Assembly: GCA_030604195.1 (NCBI GenBank)
Contig: JAUVWI010000029.1
Coordinates: forward strand, 1-41,050
Source of the DNA: Spirochaetales bacterium
GTDB taxonomy: Bacteria; Spirochaetota; Spirochaetia; SZUA-6; DRHE01
Reading direction: 5' to 3'
Length of the DNA: 41,050 nt
Shown: positions 23,388-31,357 of the stretch, in pieces
Layout of the letters: each line of letters opens with the position of its first letter
Numbering within the stretch: position 1 is the first letter of the stretch
Made by a program: the position numbers and the translations under genes
The notes under the pieces: generated by a model
What the model was told of the DNA's origin: nothing
Databases searched by the model: none
What the model saw: only the letters and a program-made list of their open reading frames with translations

Positions 23388-24841
23388 ATCCATGGATAAT
23401 ATCATTAGTCGTAATGCTTGCTTACCTGGTAATAGCGCTTTATATAGGGATGCTTGCCGGTAAAGGAAGAGACGCATCATTAGAAGAGTATGTTACAGGC
23501 AAACGGAAATTCGGTATTGTTGTAGTGCTGTTTCTAACAGCAGGCACCTGGTTCAGTTCTTTTTTATTTTTAGGAGGACCCGGGTGGGCTTATTCAAAGG
23601 GTGGGGCTCTCATGTTTATCACAGCTTATGTAATGCCCCCTTTTATACTCTGGTATTGGATTGGTCCAAAGGTCAGCAGGATTGGCGCCAAATTAAAATT
23701 GCTCACGCAGGGAGATTTCTTGAAGGAAAGATATAAAAGTAGAGCCTTACCGGTAATAGTGGGATTTATTTCCATGATTGCTTTTATACAGTACATATGT
23801 GTGCAACTTAAGGGAACTGCTTATTTATTTAATGTATTCACAGCAGGCAACATACCAATGTGGTTAGGCGCATTAATAGCATATGGGATTGTTGTTATAT
23901 ATGTGACTTCGAGTGGTGTACGAGGCGCTGCCTGGAGTGATGTTCTACAAGGCATCATAATGATTGTCGTAGCGTGGGGAATAGGAATGTACCTGGTTTA
24001 CCATCTTTATGATGGTCCTGTGAATATGTTTAATGCAATAAGTAAAGCAAAACCCGGTCATTTGCTCATAGGAAAAGAGGGGTCTCATATGGGTGGTGCG
24101 ACTTTCTCATCTCTCATTATTCTTTCATCCATTGGCGGTATGATGTGGCCCCACTTATTTATGAAAGCCTATGTAACTGACGGGCGAACAATCAAAAAAT
24201 CAATACTTTTGTTTCCGATTATAGCTATATTCATAATCCCTGTGTTTTTCATAGGTTTTGCCGGAATATTGAAAGTAACGCCTGATGTTTTAGGAGCGGG
24301 AGACCGGATTCTCCCATATCTTATCTATAATGTGGTAAAGGTTTCTCCATTTATCATCGGTATAGTAGGTGCCGGCGCACTTGCCGCATCTATGTCTTCA
24401 GCTGATGCCATTACACACGGGGCAGGCACAGTATTTGTCCAGGACATTATGCATAACATAAAAATGGATATACCAGAGAAAAGATTACTCTTGTACATGC
24501 GTATAGCAATTTGTGTAGTAGGCGCAATAGCCTATTTGCTTACATTTTTATCTCAAACTTTAGTCGGGCTATTGATAGGGGGGTACGGCTTTATTGTTCA
24601 AATTGCTCCTCTGATTTACGGAGGTCTGTTCTGGGGAAGGGCAACAAAAGAAGGAGCTATAAGCGGCTTTGTGGCTGGTACGGCAATTAATATCTTTTTC
24701 GTATTCTCTCACCTGCCTACCCCTTTCGGTATAAATTCAGGACTGTTAGGATTGATGGTGAATATTGTTTTCTTTGTAGTAGTAAGTTACTTAACAAAAC
24801 CTCAGTCAGGAGAACATGTCAAGCAGTTTCTGGACGAATAA
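23384..24841 (+). CDS. Sodium:solute symporter (SSS family)
   Basis: A 485-residue, roughly 13-helix transporter of the SSS family. Landmarks are EEYVTGKRKFGIVVVLFLTAGTWFSS, the FLGGPGWAYSKGG loop, YVTSSGVRGAAWSDVLQG and GALAASMSSADAITHGAGTVF, the Na+-site helix region. The GGPGWAY element and length resemble the pantothenate/monocarboxylate branch, but substrate cannot be assigned. The inner-membrane protein should import an organic anion or amino-acid derivative with sodium. ATG 23384 has GGAGGTG 7 nt upstream and overlaps the DUF3311-like stop. The following M20 hydrolase (93 bp gap with a large hairpin) may act on the imported compound. Confidence 0.92.
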   Translation: MNPWIISLVVMLAYLVIALYIGMLAGKGRDASLEEYVTGKRKFGIVVVLFLTAGTWFSSFLFLGGPGWAYSKGGALMFITAYVMPPFILWYWIGPKVSRIGAKLKLLTQGDFLKERYKSRALPVIVGFISMIAFIQYICVQLKGTAYLFNVFTAGNIPMWLGALIAYGIVVIYVTSSGVRGAAWSDVLQGIIMIVVAWGIGMYLVYHLYDGPVNMFNAISKAKPGHLLIGKEGSHMGGATFSSLIILSSIGGMMWPHLFMKAYVTDGRTIKKSILLFPIIAIFIIPVFFIGFAGILKVTPDVLGAGDRILPYLIYNVVKVSPFIIGIVGAGALAASMSSADAITHGAGTVFVQDIMHNIKMDIPEKRLLLYMRIAICVVGAIAYLLTFLSQTLVGLLIGGYGFIVQIAPLIYGGLFWGRATKEGAISGFVAGTAINIFFVFSHLPTPFGINSGLLGLMVNIVFFVVVSYLTKPQSGEHVKQFLDE

Positions 24842-24875
24842 AAAATTCTTCTGTAAGTAGGAGAGGAGATATAAC

Positions 24876-24917
24876 ATTTCTATGCCTTCCCGTTTTTCAT
24901 GGGGGAGGCATAGAAAT
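24876..24917 (+). promoter_or_regulatory. Long stem-loop before the M20 gene
   Basis: Bases 24876-24891 pair with 24902-24917 over 16 bp (15 Watson-Crick, one T:G) around a 10-nt loop. The 3' flank is ATAAAAAGAGAG, not a T-run, so it does not look like a normal intrinsic terminator in this direction. It ends 17 nt before the M20 start codon, just ahead of a GAGAGA ribosome-binding site. It could be an mRNA-stabilising or processing stem separating symporter from hydrolase expression, or a relic of a small inverted-repeat element. Confidence 0.6.
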
Positions 24918-24934
24918 ATAAAAAGAGAGATATC

Positions 24935-26125
24935 ATGACATTAAAAGAAGAGATTTTCTCATTAAAAAATGAAGTTATAGAATTAAGAAGAGATTTTCAT
25001 ATGCATCCGGAACTCGGTTTCGATCTTCCAAGAACTTCTAAGAAAGTCTCAGATTATTTAAAAAGTTTAGGGCTTGAAGTTCAGGAAGGAATAGGAAAAT
25101 CAGGCGTTGTTGGATTGCTTGAAGGCAAAAAAGACGGGGAAACAATAATGCTGAGGGCAGATATGGATGCACTTCCCATAGAAGAAAAAAATAGTATTCC
25201 ATATAAATCTAAGATTAAGGGGAAAATGCATGCTTGTGGTCATGATGGACATACGGCCATGCTTCTTGTTGCAGCTAAAATATTATCTTCTCATAAAGAC
25301 GAAATCAATGGGAATGTGAAATTTGTTTTTGAACCTTCCGAAGAAAAGAATCCCGGAGGCGCAATATTAATGATAGAGGATGGGGTCATGGAAAATCCCC
25401 ATGTTGACAGAGCCTATGGTTTGCACCTGGGGAATATGTATCCGGCAGGAACAATAGGAATTTGTGCAGGCAATTTTTCAGCGGAACCGGATCAATTTGG
25501 TTTGAGAATAAAAGGCAAAGGCGGACATGGGGGATATCCTCATCTTTCAATTGATCCGATAATAATTGCCTCGGAAATTGTTTTAGGTTTGCAGACAATC
25601 GTTTCCAGAGAAATGGATCCGCTTGATCCGGTTGTAATCACGGTTGGTAAAATTCAATCGGGTGATGTATTTAATGTAATACCGGAATATGCGGAGATAA
25701 CAGGCACTGTCAGAACTTTGAACAGAGAAACAGCCATGGTAGTTGCAGAAAAAATAAAACGTGTATCTCAAAATATAGGAGCTGCCTTCAGGGGTGAAGT
25801 GGAAATGATTGATTATATTTTTGGATATCCCCCTGTTGTAAATGATCCTATAGAAACTGAGCTTATAAAAAATATTGCTAAAGCAGTTATAGGAGAAGAT
25901 AATATTATTGAAATAACTCCCAGTATGGTTGGAGAGGATATGTCGTATTTTTTAGAAAAAGCGCCAGGCGCTTTTTATTGGCTTGGCTCACAAAATGTAG
26001 AAAAGGGTCTTGATAGACCACATCATTCTCCTGATTTTAATTTTGATGAAGATGTGCTTACTATGGGGGTGGAGATGCATGTAAGAACTTCTCTATGCAC
26101 TGCCTGCGGTAAGTCCCCGGGGTGA
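24935..26125 (+). CDS. M20D-family metal-dependent amidohydrolase
   Basis: A 396-residue M20 peptidase/amidohydrolase of the hippurate / N-acyl-amino-acid hydrolase group. The N-terminal zinc motif region includes LRADMDALPIEEKN and the ACGHDGHTAMLL box. EPSEEKNPGGA carries the catalytic Glu, GLHLGNMYP a ligand His, and HHSPDFNFDED the last metal site. It hydrolyses amide bonds of N-acyl amino acids or peptides. In this context it may act on the compound brought in by the symporter. The last residues (SLCTACGKSPG) are not family-like: they are antisense to the end of the AraC gene, with which it overlaps tail to tail by 65 bp. Its native C terminus seems to have been replaced. Confidence 0.9.
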   Translation: MTLKEEIFSLKNEVIELRRDFHMHPELGFDLPRTSKKVSDYLKSLGLEVQEGIGKSGVVGLLEGKKDGETIMLRADMDALPIEEKNSIPYKSKIKGKMHACGHDGHTAMLLVAAKILSSHKDEINGNVKFVFEPSEEKNPGGAILMIEDGVMENPHVDRAYGLHLGNMYPAGTIGICAGNFSAEPDQFGLRIKGKGGHGGYPHLSIDPIIIASEIVLGLQTIVSREMDPLDPVVITVGKIQSGDVFNVIPEYAEITGTVRTLNRETAMVVAEKIKRVSQNIGAAFRGEVEMIDYIFGYPPVVNDPIETELIKNIAKAVIGEDNIIEITPSMVGEDMSYFLEKAPGAFYWLGSQNVEKGLDRPHHSPDFNFDEDVLTMGVEMHVRTSLCTACGKSPG

Positions 26126-27233
26126 CCTTCCGGTGCTTTTTAAAGATCTTGTTAAAATAGCTCTGGTCATTGAAACCGGTTCTGAAGGCCACTTCATTTA
26201 CATTCAGGGACTGATCATCCAGCAAAAAACAGGCCTGCTCTATGCGGAATCTGTTCAATTGATCACTGAAGGTATGACTGGTTTTTTCTTTGAATACCCT
26301 GGAAAAGTAGGCGGGCGACATGTTGCAGTAGCGGGCAACACCATCCCTGGTAAGCTCGCTGCCCAGGTTGTTTTTCATATGCTCCAAAGCCAGGGCAATA
26401 GCCGGAGGCGGGGAAACGGAGCCTGAATAGAAACTGGTATTTATAAAATCCTCGAGCCAGCTGGTAAGCCAGCCGCTTAGGGCTACTTCATCCGTAACCT
26501 CGTGTAAGTCTTTGAAATAGGAACTGTTTACACCCAACAATTTATGGGAGTCAGCGCCCCGCTCTACACTGGCGCGGTACATGAGCACAACCATCTCCAG
26601 TACCAGGGTTTTTAGAATATCAAAATTGTCCCTGCCCAGGTTATAAACCCCAACCAGGATCCTGTTTATGATCTCTCTGGCCTTTTCCCGGTCACGTTTT
26701 TTAATCGCGGTAAGCAGCTCAAACTCATCACGCAGATAGATCTCTCGCGGGTGCTGATGAGGATTATTTTTAAAAGTGTGGATTATCTCAGCGTGTTGCG
26801 CTGAGCTTCTGCTCTTTTCTGAATTGATTTTCATTAAACTGCTGTTGCAGATATTCTCCCTGCAGGCCATAGCCATTAACAGGCGGGCAGCACCTCCAAC
26901 CCGGCTCTCTCTTTCCTCTATCTGCTCTTTCCCATGGGACGCAGAGAAAATGCCGCCTATAGTGATGTTGTTAAGAGAAATTGGAATTGTCCAGATGTAT
27001 GTATCCCGATTATCCAGCACAATATAGGGTTCGCCCCAACGCAGGGATTCCCTCACCATTTGCTTTAAATCTATATTCCGCTTGTGTGCTTCTGCCCAGG
27101 GATAGTAGGGACAGCCGTCAAGCTCAATCCGGCTTCCGCTTATCAGGGCCAGACCGTATGAGGTTTCCTTATGGTATTGACCGGTCAGATCCTTGAAAAG
27201 AGCAGGTGTAATGAGGCACTTCCAGGAAAACAT
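26061..27233 (-). CDS. AraC-family transcriptional regulator with unknown sensor domain
   Basis: A 390-residue regulator. The C-terminal 100 residues form the AraC/XylS double helix-turn-helix (YCNMSPAYFSRVFKEKTSHTFSDQLNRFRIEQACFLL; VNEVAFRTGFNDQSYFNKIFKKHRKVTPGTYRRQ). The N-terminal 120 residues form a sensory domain with cysteines (DGCPYYPWAEAHKR) and a helix-linked second region, PocR-like in flavour but not confidently assignable. The tail after TPGTYRRQ (CIEKFLHASPPP) is unusual and is coded by DNA antisense to the M20 gene, marking a rearrangement junction. It is divergent from the DUF401 transporter gene, its probable target. ATG 27233 has no Shine-Dalgarno sequence but a -10-like box 6 nt upstream. 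Confidence 0.9.
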   Translation of the reverse strand: MFSWKCLITPALFKDLTGQYHKETSYGLALISGSRIELDGCPYYPWAEAHKRNIDLKQMVRESLRWGEPYIVLDNRDTYIWTIPISLNNITIGGIFSASHGKEQIEERESRVGGAARLLMAMACRENICNSSLMKINSEKSRSSAQHAEIIHTFKNNPHQHPREIYLRDEFELLTAIKKRDREKAREIINRILVGVYNLGRDNFDILKTLVLEMVVLMYRASVERGADSHKLLGVNSSYFKDLHEVTDEVALSGWLTSWLEDFINTSFYSGSVSPPPAIALALEHMKNNLGSELTRDGVARYCNMSPAYFSRVFKEKTSHTFSDQLNRFRIEQACFLLDDQSLNVNEVAFRTGFNDQSYFNKIFKKHRKVTPGTYRRQCIEKFLHASPPP

Positions 27234-27239
27234 GTGATT

Positions 27240-27269
27240 ATAATACTAAAATAGAGCACTATAGTACAA
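27240..27269 (-). promoter_or_regulatory. AraC gene promoter, predicted leaderless
   Basis: On the minus strand, TTGTAC (27264-27269) and TATTAT (27240-27245) are 18 bp apart, and the ATG begins 6 nt after the -10. The same -10-to-ATG distance is seen at four other genes in the window. Confidence 0.45.
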
Positions 27270-27315
27270 GTGCAAATCTGTCCTGTGCTCTGGCTACAGG
27301 TAGAAAGAAAGTGTA

Positions 27316-27368
27316 TTATCACTGAATATTAATTTGAGGTGATAGCTGCTCACCGGTCTATTATCACC
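27316..27368 (+). promoter_or_regulatory. Three TTATCAC-type half-sites between araC-like and DUF401 genes
   Basis: TTATCAC (27316-27322), GGTGATA (27338-27344) and TATCACC (27362-27368) occur in alternating orientation with centres 22-24 bp apart, about two helical turns. The last two form a perfect 7-bp inverted repeat. This spacing suits an AraC-family dimer or two dimers. Function is inferred from position upstream of the DUF401 gene. Confidence 0.45.
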
Positions 27369-27408
27369 CGCAGCGCAGCATCCCCCTTTTCAAGGAGTTG
27401 AGTGTTGA

Positions 27409-28716
27409 ATGGTTGAATTTATTTTTGCCCTGCCGGCAGTGGTCAAGGTCATTACTTCTTTAGTGGTGATAGTGGCGGTTAACAGGTTTTTGAAGCAGCT
27501 TCTCTATTCTGTGCTGATCGGCGCCCTCTTTTTAGGGCTCTGGTGCGGCCATTCACTATTCAGTCTTCTCTTTATTGCCTGGCAGCGTTTTTCTTCTATT
27601 GATAACCTGATGCTCATGGTAGTCATTATCGAGGTGATCAGCCTGAGCACCCTGATGTCCCGTTCCGGAGTTATGGCTGATCTGGTCGAGGCGGTGCAGT
27701 CGCGGATTTCCCGGCGATCCGCACTTGCTGTGCTGCCGGCCATTATCGGGCTGCTGCCCATGCCCGGCGGCGCCTACTTCTCCGCTCCCCTGGTGGATAG
27801 CTGTGATACGGAAAAGAACATTCAATCACTGTTAAAGACCCGGATAAACTACTGGTTCAGACATATCTGGGAGGGCTGGTGGCCCCTCTATCCCGGTGTC
27901 CTGGTTGCCGTGGATATTATGGGTGTGGAAATATGGCAGTTTATGCTCGTCCAGATTCCGGTCTCTCTGCTGACCCTTTTGAGCGGCTACTGGTTCCTGC
28001 TAAGAAAAGTGCCGGTTGCTGCCGCTATTACAAATGAAAAGAGCACCATGGCGGAGCTAAAAAACCGTCAGCCTCTATGGGTTCTGATTACACCCATCCT
28101 GGTTACCATTGGGGCATATACACTGATCACCATTTTTCTGCCCTTTATCGGGCAGATAAATAAATATCTGCCCATGATGGCTGGTCTTTTGATGGCTGTG
28201 ATCACCCTGCAGGTGCAGCGTCCCCAGTCGGTAAAAGAATGGCGGCATATATTGTTCACTAAAAGGACGCTCTTTCTGATACTGCTGATAGCGGCAGTGC
28301 GGATATATGGGGCTGTTATTGATACCCCCCTGCCGTCGGGACTTCTCCTGGTGGAACATATGCGCCTGGAACTGGTGAAATGGGGTATACCTTTCCTTGC
28401 AGTTATAGCTCTTATACCGTTCTTCAGCGGCATGGTTATGGGTGTTACCGTAGGTTATGTGGGCGCCAGTTTTCCAATTGTTTTAAGCCTGCTCGGCCCT
28501 GATCCTTCCCTTATGAGTATCCTGTCAGCCTGCATGCTGGCCTACGGCATCGGTTTTTTAGGTGAAATGCTCACTCCCATGCATGTCTGCCTGGTTGTAA
28601 CCAACGATTATTTTAAAACCCGTCTATTTTCCAGTATCCTGTCCATGGTAAAACCGGCGGCAGCAGTTATGATTGGCATATTTGGCCTCTATTTCCTCTT
28701 ACAATTATTCGTCTGA
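27409..28716 (+). CDS. DUF401-family membrane transporter-like protein
   Basis: A 435-residue, roughly 11-helix integral membrane protein of the DUF401 family, related to the ion-transporter superfamily. Landmarks are the ISLSTLMSRSGVMADLVEAVQ helix start, the LPAIIGLLPMPGGAYFSAPLVD re-entrant loop, a second Gly-rich loop GMVMGVTVGYVGASFPIV, and YGIGFLGEMLTPMHVCLVVTNDYF. The pattern of two Pro/Gly re-entrant loops is typical of anion or organic-acid carriers, but no substrate is known for DUF401. It is controlled from the divergent region with the AraC gene. The ATG at 27409 has AAGGAG about 11 nt upstream. Confidence 0.85.
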   Translation: MVEFIFALPAVVKVITSLVVIVAVNRFLKQLLYSVLIGALFLGLWCGHSLFSLLFIAWQRFSSIDNLMLMVVIIEVISLSTLMSRSGVMADLVEAVQSRISRRSALAVLPAIIGLLPMPGGAYFSAPLVDSCDTEKNIQSLLKTRINYWFRHIWEGWWPLYPGVLVAVDIMGVEIWQFMLVQIPVSLLTLLSGYWFLLRKVPVAAAITNEKSTMAELKNRQPLWVLITPILVTIGAYTLITIFLPFIGQINKYLPMMAGLLMAVITLQVQRPQSVKEWRHILFTKRTLFLILLIAAVRIYGAVIDTPLPSGLLLVEHMRLELVKWGIPFLAVIALIPFFSGMVMGVTVGYVGASFPIVLSLLGPDPSLMSILSACMLAYGIGFLGEMLTPMHVCLVVTNDYFKTRLFSSILSMVKPAAAVMIGIFGLYFLLQLFV

Positions 28717-28788
28717 AGTAGGCCGATTACTGCGTTTTAATTGAATATACATTCCCATTTCTCGCGTGAAATAAGAATAAACATTCAT

Positions 28789-28817
28789 TTGACACGGATA
28801 ACACTATATCTTATACT
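28789..28817 (+). promoter_or_regulatory. Promoter of the AAA+ ATPase gene, predicted leaderless
   Basis: TTGACA (28789-28794) and TATACT (28812-28817) are 17 bp apart; the ATG of the ATPase is at 28824, 6 nt after the -10, at the expected transcription start. No Shine-Dalgarno sequence exists between them. Confidence 0.65.
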
Positions 28818-28823
28818 ATCAAA

Positions 28824-30068
28824 ATGGAGATTAAAAAACGACAAATTGATCAGTATATATGGGATGAGGAGATAATCGGAAAGAAAATGGTATTCTTATC
28901 AGGCCCAAGGCAGATCGGTAAAACAACATACGCTAAATCCCTTATAAAAAGAAGGTTTACCGGAGCTTACTTCAACTGGGACAATCCGCAAATACGCAAA
29001 AGTTTTACGGAAGATCCATTTTTCTTTTTAAAAAATTACCAGGCAGGTGAGTTTCTGGTAATTTTTGATGAGATACATAAAAGACACCAGTGGAAAAACA
29101 TTTTAAAAGGAGCGTACGATTCGGTCGACCCGGATATCCGTTTTCTGGTAACAGGAAGCGCTCGCCTGGAGTGGTTCAGGAAATCGGGAGATTCTCTTAT
29201 CGGCAGGTACGCGCATTTTCACCTTCTGCCCTTATCTCTTTCGGAGCTTGTTAATCAAAACACTAAAGAATTATGGTTGTGCAGGGAGGACGACTGGAAA
29301 GATCCGACTCTTTCATTTCTTGAATGGCTGGAAAGGTCTCAAACACAAGAAAATTATAGAGATACCTTTGAGCACCTGTTGCAGTTCGGAGGTTTTCCGG
29401 AACCTGTAGCCAGGGGTTCAACTCGCTTTTTAAATAAATGGAAAAAGGATTATATTACCCTGCTTGTGACTGAAGATTTAAGAGAGCTCTCTAATATCAA
29501 AGATATCGACAGGATGGAGAATATTGTCAGATTGCTTCCGGAACGTACCGGTAGCCCCCTTTCAGTTTCTTCATTAGCCGGAGATGTCGGGTCCAATTAT
29601 CATACTGTAAAGAATTCTATTCAGCAGTTGGAAAAGTTATGGCTCTTGTTTATGGTTCCCCCCTGGCACAAAAGGTTGAACAGGACAATCAGGAAAGAAC
29701 CGAAATATTATTTTACCAACTGGGTTTATATTGAGGACGAAGGAATCCGCCTTGAAAATCTTATTGCAACCCACCTGCTGAAAGCATGTATGTTATGGAC
29801 CGATTGCGGGTTCGGTGATGCCGGATTATGGTATATACGTAATTTTGACGGTGGTGAAATCGATTTTCTGATTACTTTGAATAATAAACCGGCTTTATTG
29901 GTTGAGAGTAAAACTTCAAGGGACCGTATTTCAAAACCAGCCAGGAATTTTCAAGAATTCATTGGGGTTCCCCTGATTCAAACAATAAACCGCCCTGGAA
30001 TATATAAGAAACTTGATGAAAAAACCTTCATCCTGTCAATTGAACGATTCTTAAGTCTTATTCCCTGA
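28824..30068 (+). CDS. AAA+ ATPase with DUF4143 C-terminal domain
   Basis: A 414-residue protein of the AAA_14/DUF4143 group. It has Walker A GPRQIGKTT (27-35), Walker B FLVIFDEIHK with Asp82-Glu83, and a sensor-like FLVTGSARLEWFRK (107-120). A helical lid with winged-helix-like segment LSVSSLAGDVGSNYHTVKNSIQQLEKLWLL follows. The C-terminal part has GGEIDFLI...ALLVESKTS, which resembles a PD-(D/E)xK nuclease core. These common bacterial and archaeal proteins have no settled function. It stands alone in the operon sense, 107 bp after DUF401 and 47 bp before the coiled-coil gene. The length is normal. Confidence 0.9.
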   Translation: MEIKKRQIDQYIWDEEIIGKKMVFLSGPRQIGKTTYAKSLIKRRFTGAYFNWDNPQIRKSFTEDPFFFLKNYQAGEFLVIFDEIHKRHQWKNILKGAYDSVDPDIRFLVTGSARLEWFRKSGDSLIGRYAHFHLLPLSLSELVNQNTKELWLCREDDWKDPTLSFLEWLERSQTQENYRDTFEHLLQFGGFPEPVARGSTRFLNKWKKDYITLLVTEDLRELSNIKDIDRMENIVRLLPERTGSPLSVSSLAGDVGSNYHTVKNSIQQLEKLWLLFMVPPWHKRLNRTIRKEPKYYFTNWVYIEDEGIRLENLIATHLLKACMLWTDCGFGDAGLWYIRNFDGGEIDFLITLNNKPALLVESKTSRDRISKPARNFQEFIGVPLIQTINRPGIYKKLDEKTFILSIERFLSLIP

Positions 30069-30080
30069 ATGATTGGTAGT

Positions 30081-30109
30081 TTGCTAATGAATAAGCAAAG
30101 CAGTATAAT
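30081..30109 (+). promoter_or_regulatory. Promoter of the coiled-coil gene, predicted leaderless
   Basis: TTGCTA (30081-30086) and a perfect TATAAT (30104-30109) are 17 bp apart, and ATG 30116 follows after 6 nt. No ribosome-binding site fits in the remaining bases. Confidence 0.55.
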
Positions 30110-30115
30110 ATTAGT

Positions 30116-31357
30116 ATGAACGAGTATAAAAAAATGATCGCTAAATTGACTGACAGGCTGCAGCAGAATGAAATAACCAGGCAGGATATTTTTAAGGGCC
30201 TGGGAAAGCATTTATCCACCCTGGAGGCGAGCCTGGAGGCGAGCCCTTTTTTAAAAACTAACCTGGAGTCCGCCTATAAAAAAATCGTTGATTTAAACAG
30301 AGAGCTTCCTGAGCATAGACAGCGGATCAGTAAGGTAGTGAGGAATACAGCCCGGCATAATGAGATAAGCAAGCTGCTTAAGGATTCAAAGGAAGAGCTA
30401 AAAACCCTGGAAAAGGAGAGCAGCACAATCTGCCGGGACATTGGCGAGGCTGCCTATCTGTCCTTTAAAAAGACTCTGGACCCGGGTGAATATTACCTGG
30501 AACTTTTCAGTGATCTGGCTGCCCATGATAAGGCAGTTGAAAAAATTGATGATGAGCTTGATCAAAAGCAGTATAATAAGCGCACCCGCTCCATATTAAA
30601 AAAATTGGTGGATAAGGGCCGGTCTGCTTTGCTCTCTTCGAGTAGGTCAGCAAAGATGATGGCTCTTCCCGGGCTCTACCGAAAAGCGGGTAAGAAATTA
30701 TGCGAATCTGAGCTTGATGAAGAAGCTGCAGATAAAAGGTTCACCCTGCTAATGGAGCCATACTTAAAAAACCGGCGGCAGGCTGGAAAAATTGAGAGCA
30801 GGAATCAGGAACTTTTGGCTGAACAGGAAAGGCTGTGGCAGGAGCTGAAGGCTTTAGGAGCGGAAAAGAGACACCAGAAGCTGGTAAAGGAACTGGAAAA
30901 GACCACCCGGCATATTGAGGAAAAGCTTGAGCAATTCCATGCAGAGCTGGGAAAGCTCTACTGCAAAGAGCACCCCCCGTCTTTGGTTAGTGATGAATAC
31001 ATCGAAGAGAGCCTAAAAAATATAGACCGCCTGGATAAAGAAAAAAACAGTACCAAAAAGCAAATTAAACGGCTCAATGCCGCTTTAGAAATAGAACGTC
31101 TTGATGAGGAAGTAAACTCAAAAAAAAGCCGGATTGAAACTCTGGAAGGGGAAATCCGGGACCGTAGTGAGCAGGTCAAAAAGTTTGCGGCCGGAATTGA
31201 AAACCTGGAAAAGGAAAAGAAGACCATGGAGAAGCTCCGCGGCTCTCTAACCACTTTGACGACAGCGGATAAAAGCCGCCCGGAGCCAAAAAATGGACTA
31301 AAAGCTCAGCCAAAAGCCAGATCAAAATCTACTCAAGAATTACGAAAACAGGATTAG
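30116..31357 (+). CDS. Coiled-coil protein of unknown function
   Basis: A 413-residue, highly charged (Lys/Glu-rich) protein with long predicted coiled coils, about residues 60-110, 215-280 and 300-385. These are separated by a less regular region with PGEYYLELFSDLAAHD and a basic stretch RSALLSSSRSAKMMALPGLYRKAGKK. No signal peptide, membrane helix or enzyme motif is seen, so it is probably a cytoplasmic structural or scaffold protein. A 12-bp tandem duplication (30221-30232 and 30233-30244) produces LEASLEAS near residue 36. The last 29 bp overlap the convergent PHP-domain gene. I do not recognise a family; spirochaetes often carry such proteins. Confidence 0.75.
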   Translation: MNEYKKMIAKLTDRLQQNEITRQDIFKGLGKHLSTLEASLEASPFLKTNLESAYKKIVDLNRELPEHRQRISKVVRNTARHNEISKLLKDSKEELKTLEKESSTICRDIGEAAYLSFKKTLDPGEYYLELFSDLAAHDKAVEKIDDELDQKQYNKRTRSILKKLVDKGRSALLSSSRSAKMMALPGLYRKAGKKLCESELDEEAADKRFTLLMEPYLKNRRQAGKIESRNQELLAEQERLWQELKALGAEKRHQKLVKELEKTTRHIEEKLEQFHAELGKLYCKEHPPSLVSDEYIEESLKNIDRLDKEKNSTKKQIKRLNAALEIERLDEEVNSKKSRIETLEGEIRDRSEQVKKFAAGIENLEKEKKTMEKLRGSLTTLTTADKSRPEPKNGLKAQPKARSKSTQELRKQD

